22,268 bases of DNA, taken from the NCBI GenBank assembly GCA_020650975.1, contig JAIPMN010004878.1, positions 1-22,268 of the forward strand, given 5' to 3'. The notes below the pieces were generated by a model. The model saw only the letters and a program-made list of their open reading frames with translations. It was not told where the DNA came from and did no database searches. Source of the DNA: Apostichopus californicus (taxonomy: Eukaryota; Echinodermata; Holothuroidea; Aspidochirotida; Stichopodidae). The translations under genes and the position numbers were made by a program. This document shows positions 19,156-22,268 of this stretch, piece after piece; position 1 is the first letter of the stretch; every line of letters starts with the position of its first letter.

Positions 19156-19519
19156 TATGGCGGGCCATCAGTCTCGATTTAGTATATGTCGATTAAAAAT
19201 GACTAATACCGATTCTATTTGACATATCATCGATTTAAACTGGTAAATTTCGATTAAAATTGACAAATACCGATTTATTTTACATAGTCATCGATTTAAA
19301 TTTGTATATATCGATTCAAATCGATGATATGTCGAATTAAACTGTTATAAGTCAATTTAAGTCGACATCTACCAGTTTAAATTGATGATATGTCAATTTA
19401 AATCGGTAGAAGTCAATTTAAGCCGCTAGAAACTGGTATAAGTCGTAGGAAATTGGTATATGTCGATTTAAATCGGTATATGGCGATTCCCCACGATTAG
19501 CGACTGATGGCCCGCCATA
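19156..19519. mobile_element. 360-bp TA-flanked miniature transposon with internal phased palindromes
   Basis: The ends are TGGCGGGCCATCAGTC (19158-19173) and its exact inverse (19502-19517), a perfect 16-bp inverted repeat bordered by TA on both sides. That is the TA target duplication expected of Tc1/mariner-type transposition. It sits in the 3' UTR of the LINE; removing it joins ATTTTCAAGCC to CAATTTCTGTTG. The terminal TGGCGGGCCA is itself self-complementary. The interior contains no transposase; it is almost wholly filled by the palindromic array described separately. TA-duplicating MITE is the natural reading; superfamily is an inference. Confidence 0.85.
19175..19490. repeat. Phased array of ~20.4-bp palindromic units (array B)
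   Basis: The unit consensus is near GTCGATTTAAATCGGTATAT, with the self-complementary core CGATTTAAATCG. The CGATT or variant anchor falls at 19190, 19210, 19231, 19251, 19271, 19292, 19312, 19333, 19353, 19373, 19394 and 19414, all steps 20-21 bp. A half-unit (10-bp) slip follows, then 19464 and 19484. Substitutions are abundant but indels are almost absent. The period is about two helical turns and equals that of the array at 1555-1957, whose sequence is different. Confidence 0.9.
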
Positions 19520-19533
19520 CAATTTCTGTTGAC

Positions 19534-19576
19534 TTTGGCGCTATATAAATGTCCTCTGATTGATTGATTGATTGAT
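19534..19576 (+). repeat. LINE 3' terminus with (TGAT)5
   Basis: GGCGCTATATAAATGTCC is followed by five TGAT units at 19557-19576. L2/CR1-group LINEs end in short tandem repeats instead of poly(A), and GCGCTATATAAAT is a common conserved tail shared with SINEs they mobilise. This marks the 3' boundary of the plus-strand LINE. Confidence 0.8.
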
Positions 19577-20452
19577 ACAAGCCCCTGTCGGGTTTCTGTG
19601 CACCCCATGTTTCACTGTAACTACAATTTACGTTGTGTTGAATCTATGTAGATCTCTATGTAGATCTCTACTTCCGGGTACTGATTCTATGTTACAGCCC
19701 ATCCCATTAGTTATATCCCCCATATTCACATACCGTTCTGCATCCATAGAAGCGATATCTCCGGTACATCGATCAACCATCGACTGTTAAAGGTAAAATA
19801 TCACAATTATAGCAGCGCACGCCGCGGCAGTTTAGGACTAGGCATTTTTTTCAAGTAAAATACAGGTACAAAAATCATAGACACATCGTAGGCTTGTCAG
19901 TGGCCTACATGCTTGGCCTGTACAACACTATCAATGCTTGTTTAGGGACTCCCAATAACCTACTGTAGTTGTCCTTGAGCCTAGGTTAGGCTACCCACCT
20001 ACACATATGATTCATCCGTAGTCAATTAGTGATGAAAGTAGTAAGCTTATCATTAACACTGTTTAGTGCTTAATTGCAGAATACACAGAAAGTCCATTCT
20101 CTGGGAAATGAAACTGGCATGAAAAAACTAAAGTGTTCATCAGGACCAAATGTTATCTTTTTTGTTTTAGAGGGATACCTCAAGTTTGCTGTTACATATT
20201 TTTTTCATTAAAATTATAACCATAACATACTAATTTGCATAAATTTGCATTATTGTGAGTTTTAGCCAAAATTTGTAGTTTTTAACTGTATATTTGTTTT
20301 TTCTGCATGAGTATCCAAAAATAATATTTCAGTTATCAACTATCACATGGAGGCAGTTTAACATGGGCTAATTTATTTCATTCCTAATGCAGAGGTAATT
20401 CCTGATCTTCAATTCTTTGTTAATAATGGATGCTAATTAGCATAATTTTGAT
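19577..20452. other. Non-coding stretch without recognisable gene
   Basis: There is no conserved frame. A perfect 12-bp tandem duplication, CTATGTAGATCT twice, lies at 19644-19667. A short GC-rich patch (GCAGCGCACGCCGCGGCAG) lies near 19813. The 72-codon frame at 19572-19790 begins in the LINE tail and shows nothing recognisable. Confidence 0.5.
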
Positions 20453-20618
20453 GTCACACACGTGACCAAAATAACGCAACAGTTTTCATAAAAAGTAATC
20501 GATGTGCCTTATGATGTCCACACTTGATATGCAACTCTTCTTGGTAAAGACTGTTAGTTCTGCAAAATATCCAGTCAAATAACTATTCCTACGATTAATT
20601 AATAGCCTCTTATTAGTC

Positions 20619-20651
20619 GTCACACACGTGACCAATGGTCACGTGTGTGAC
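20619..20651. repeat. Perfect 15-bp-arm hairpin of the GTCACACACGTGACC motif
   Basis: A forward copy (20619-20633) and an exactly inverted copy (20637-20651) are separated by AAT, giving a 33-base perfect inverted repeat able to form a strong hairpin or cruciform. Confidence 0.9.
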
Positions 20652-20734
20652 ATTTATGGTCATGTGTGTGACAATGAAGCCCCAAGTTGAGCATTCAACA
20701 AAACTAAATGGACTAAATATAGTTAGCAGACTGG

Positions 20735-21000
20735 TTTGTTATGTGTGTGTGGCCTGACAACAGTGTAATATGCAAATGAGAAAAGCTCCATCCAATTAAA
20801 TTGCAGCAGCACTGCAGACTTGGGCTGTTGTTATGTCATGAGTGTGTGGCATTACAACAGTGTCATAATCAAGTGAGAGAAGCTTCATCCAATGAAATTG
20901 CAACCACTGTGGACTTGGACTGTTCTTATGTCATGTGTGTATGGCATGACAACAGTGTTGTATGCAAGCTTCATCCAATGAAATTGCAGCATCCATGAAA
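20735..21000 (+). repeat. ~96-bp tandem repeat, about 2.8 copies
   Basis: The landmark GGC(C/A)T(G/T)ACAACAGTG recurs at 20751, 20848 and 20943 (periods 97 and 95). Each copy follows with CTCCATCCAATTAAATTGCA or its variant CTTCATCCAATGAAATTGCA, and the first two continue to GACTTGG(G/A)CTGTT. The third copy is shortened by about 20 bases before the CTTCATCC part. It lies inside the GTCACACACGTGACC cluster. The 65-codon frame at 20801-20998 is this repeat read through and not a gene. Confidence 0.85.
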
Positions 21001-21644
21001 GTGCAGAATGTCACACACATGACCCTCCAAATAGCCATGGCAGTAAAACTGTTTTAAAGTAATTCCCATTGAATATCAACATCAATGCTGCTGTTCTGTG
21101 GTCATTACTAGAGTCAACATTTGCACTACAACAATTGCAAACTATGGAATGAAAATTCAGAATGTCACACATGTGACCCAACAATGTCACACACGTGATC
21201 GGATTTTTTTAGCTTATGAGTTTTATGCTAATTTTTAGAAGTGAAATATTTAGGTGAAATGTCATGTTAGAATGGAAACACATTAAGGTAGAAATGTGAG
21301 AACTTAGGGTTATCTGAGGGTATACTGAGGAATTTGCCAATGATTTTTTTGTGCAAAAGAGCCAGTTTCATTTCACGTCACACACGTGACCGACCTTTAT
21401 ATGACCTCTGCCAGCACATGAATGTTCTGATTTTGGCTAAGCTATATGGTTATGTAAAACAGTCCCCTAGTGCATACTTAAGTACTACAATCAACCCAAC
21501 TTTCTTTACCTCAAAGTAGTTACTTAAGTGGTAAAGTGCAAATTTCCCCATTTTTCTGTCACAAACGTGACCGAGAATGGCCCTGCTCACAGATTATGAC
21601 AGGGATTCCCAATAATAAACCTAATATAATATATCCCCTGTCAA

Positions 21645-22172
21645 AAAAAGGCCCTTGCCGCGACCAGTTGCAGCGACTTCGCAGCAGCTAGTTGCAGCGA
21701 CTTCACTTTTCACATGCAAATGAGGCTTGTGGCGACTTCGCCGGAAAGGGGGTTGCGGCGACTTCGCAGGAAAGGGGCTTGCGGCAACTTCGCCGGAGAG
21801 AGGCTTGCAGCGACTTCGCCGGAGAGAGGCTTGCAGCGACCTTGCAGCAACTAGTCGCAGCGAAGTAACCGCGACTTCACTTTTCACATGCAAATGAGGC
21901 TTGTGGCGACTTCGCCAGAAAGGGGGTTGCCGCGACTTCGCAGGAAAGGGGCTTGCGGCGACTTCGCCGGAGAGAGGCTTGCAGCGACCTCGCAGCAACT
22001 AGTCGCAGCGAAGTCACCGCGACTTCACTTTTCACATGCAAATGAGGCTTGTGGCGACTTCGCCGGAAAGGGGGTTGCGGTGACTTCGCAGGGAAAGGAG
22101 CTTGCGGCAACTTCACAGGGAAAGGAGCTTGCGGCGACTTCGCAGGAAAGGGGCTTGCCGGAAAGGTGTGCA
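21645..22172. repeat. GC-rich nested minisatellite (26-bp units in 174/148-bp higher-order repeats)
   Basis: The basic unit is about 26 bp, GGCTTGCGGCGACTTCGCCG plus GAAAGG or GAGAGA, around the self-complementary core GCGACTTCGC, which occurs nine times exactly. A spacer segment (CGACTTCACTTTTCACATGC then AAATGAG) recurs three times, so that GGCTTGTGG starts at 21724, 21898 and 22046. The higher-order periods of 174 and 148 bp differ by exactly one 26-bp unit. The block is much richer in GC and CpG than the rest of the window. Minus-strand frames of 101 and 125 codons here are translations of the repeat (PFPAKS...) and not credible genes. Flanks are abrupt: AAAAAAAGGCCC on the left, GTGTGCAGTTC on the right. 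Confidence 0.9.
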
Positions 22173-22268
22173 GTTCACTCAATAAAAATAAGACAGAAGA
22201 ACTTTGTAGGTCTAAACTACTTTATTTTAATTTCTATACTGTTAATTGTAAAACTTCTTATATTATTA
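22173..22268. other. AT-rich window end
   Basis: Short AT-rich sequence. AATAAA at 22181-22186 matches a polyadenylation hexamer, but there is no upstream coding sequence to attach it to. Confidence 0.4.

Larger units (their letters stand above)
15860..19576 (+). mobile_element. 5'-truncated L2/CR1-like LINE with two nested insertions
   Basis: The fragments run in order and in one orientation: RT palm entry (15860-16111), RT core (17758-18168), the region after RT (18169-18930), and a 3' end with GGCGCTATATAAATGTCC followed by five TGAT copies (19534-19576). The GCGCTATATAAAT tail with a short 3' microsatellite is typical of L2/CR1-group LINEs. Two blocks interrupt it: 16112-17757 and the TA-flanked element at 19156-19519. 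No endonuclease domain remains on the 5' side, consistent with 5' truncation at insertion. Multiple frameshifts make it dead. Confidence 0.9.
20453..21572. repeat. Nine dispersed copies of near-palindrome GTCACACACGTGACC
   Basis: Copies lie at 20453-20467, 20619-20633, 20637-20651 (inverted), 20658-20672 (inverted, GGTCATGTGTGTGAC), 21010-21024 (CACATGACC), 21164-21178 (CACATGTGACC), 21186-21200 (ending GATC), 21377-21391 and 21558-21572 (CACAAACGTGACC). Arms GTCAC/GTGAC flank a short centre, and most copies contain an E-box CACGTG or CATGTG. Spacing is irregular (18-352 bp), so it is not a simple tandem array. All variants keep both arms except one base in one copy. They could be protein-binding sites, subterminal repeats of an unrecognised transposon, or both. 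Confidence 0.85.

Noticed and set aside
19572..19800. Possible first exon with donor AAAG/GTAAAA near 19790
   Set aside because: The frame starts within the LINE tail, has no recognisable protein, and a splice-like hexamer alone is not evidence.
21621..22182. Minus-strand frames of 125 and 101 codons with Pro/Lys/Ser-rich repeats
   Set aside because: They are translations of the 26-bp minisatellite; the unit is not a multiple of three, so the peptide repeat changes frame between them.
22181..22186. AATAAA as a gene's polyadenylation signal
   Set aside because: It is common in AT-rich DNA and there is no upstream coding sequence or exon to support it.

Overview
The window looks like intergenic or intronic DNA from a metazoan nuclear genome, most plausibly a marine invertebrate. 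The evidence is the AT-rich, codon-poor sequence, two decayed non-LTR retrotransposons of Jockey/CR1/L2 type, a repeat headed by the 5' end of spliceosomal U2 snRNA, several small non-autonomous DNA transposons, and many minisatellites. The species cannot be fixed from the sequence; an echinoderm or other marine deuterostome is only an impression. I recognise no intact host protein-coding gene. Every reading frame over 60 codons is a retrotransposon remnant, a repeat read through by chance, or unrecognised.

Layout. 1-1529 is unremarkable AT-rich DNA. 1555-1957 is an array of about 18 degenerate palindromes with a 20-21 bp period. 1958-3360 is AT-rich. 3363-4951 (minus) is a LINE remnant: a zinc-knuckle ORF1, then the first ~70 codons of ORF2 (endonuclease), joined TAA/ATG. 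5040-6770 holds several short-motif repeat patches. 6771-10583 is featureless apart from a 13-base G run. 10584-10790 is a 207-bp element with perfect 24-bp inverted ends. 11788-12132 is a 345-bp element with TTAA on both sides. 13913-14509 is a ~600-bp element with perfect 50-bp inverted repeats made of TTTCGCCCAAC words. 14979-15350 is a composite of U2-headed repeat units.

15860-19576 is a second LINE (plus strand). It has RT, a C-terminal region and a 3' end with TGAT repeats, and it is split by a ~1.65-kb repeat-rich insertion (16112-17757) and by a 360-bp element (19158-19517) flanked by TA. The latter is filled with a second ~20-bp-period palindromic array. 20453-21572 carries nine copies of the near-palindrome GTCACACACGTGACC, and 21645-22172 is a GC-rich nested minisatellite.

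No gene pathway can be read here. The striking theme is the number of unrelated clusters built from short self-complementary words. Two of them, 17 kb apart and different in sequence, have the same period of almost exactly two DNA helical turns, kept with little drift over 11-18 units. Those arrays and the U2-headed composite repeat are the best candidates for something undescribed.
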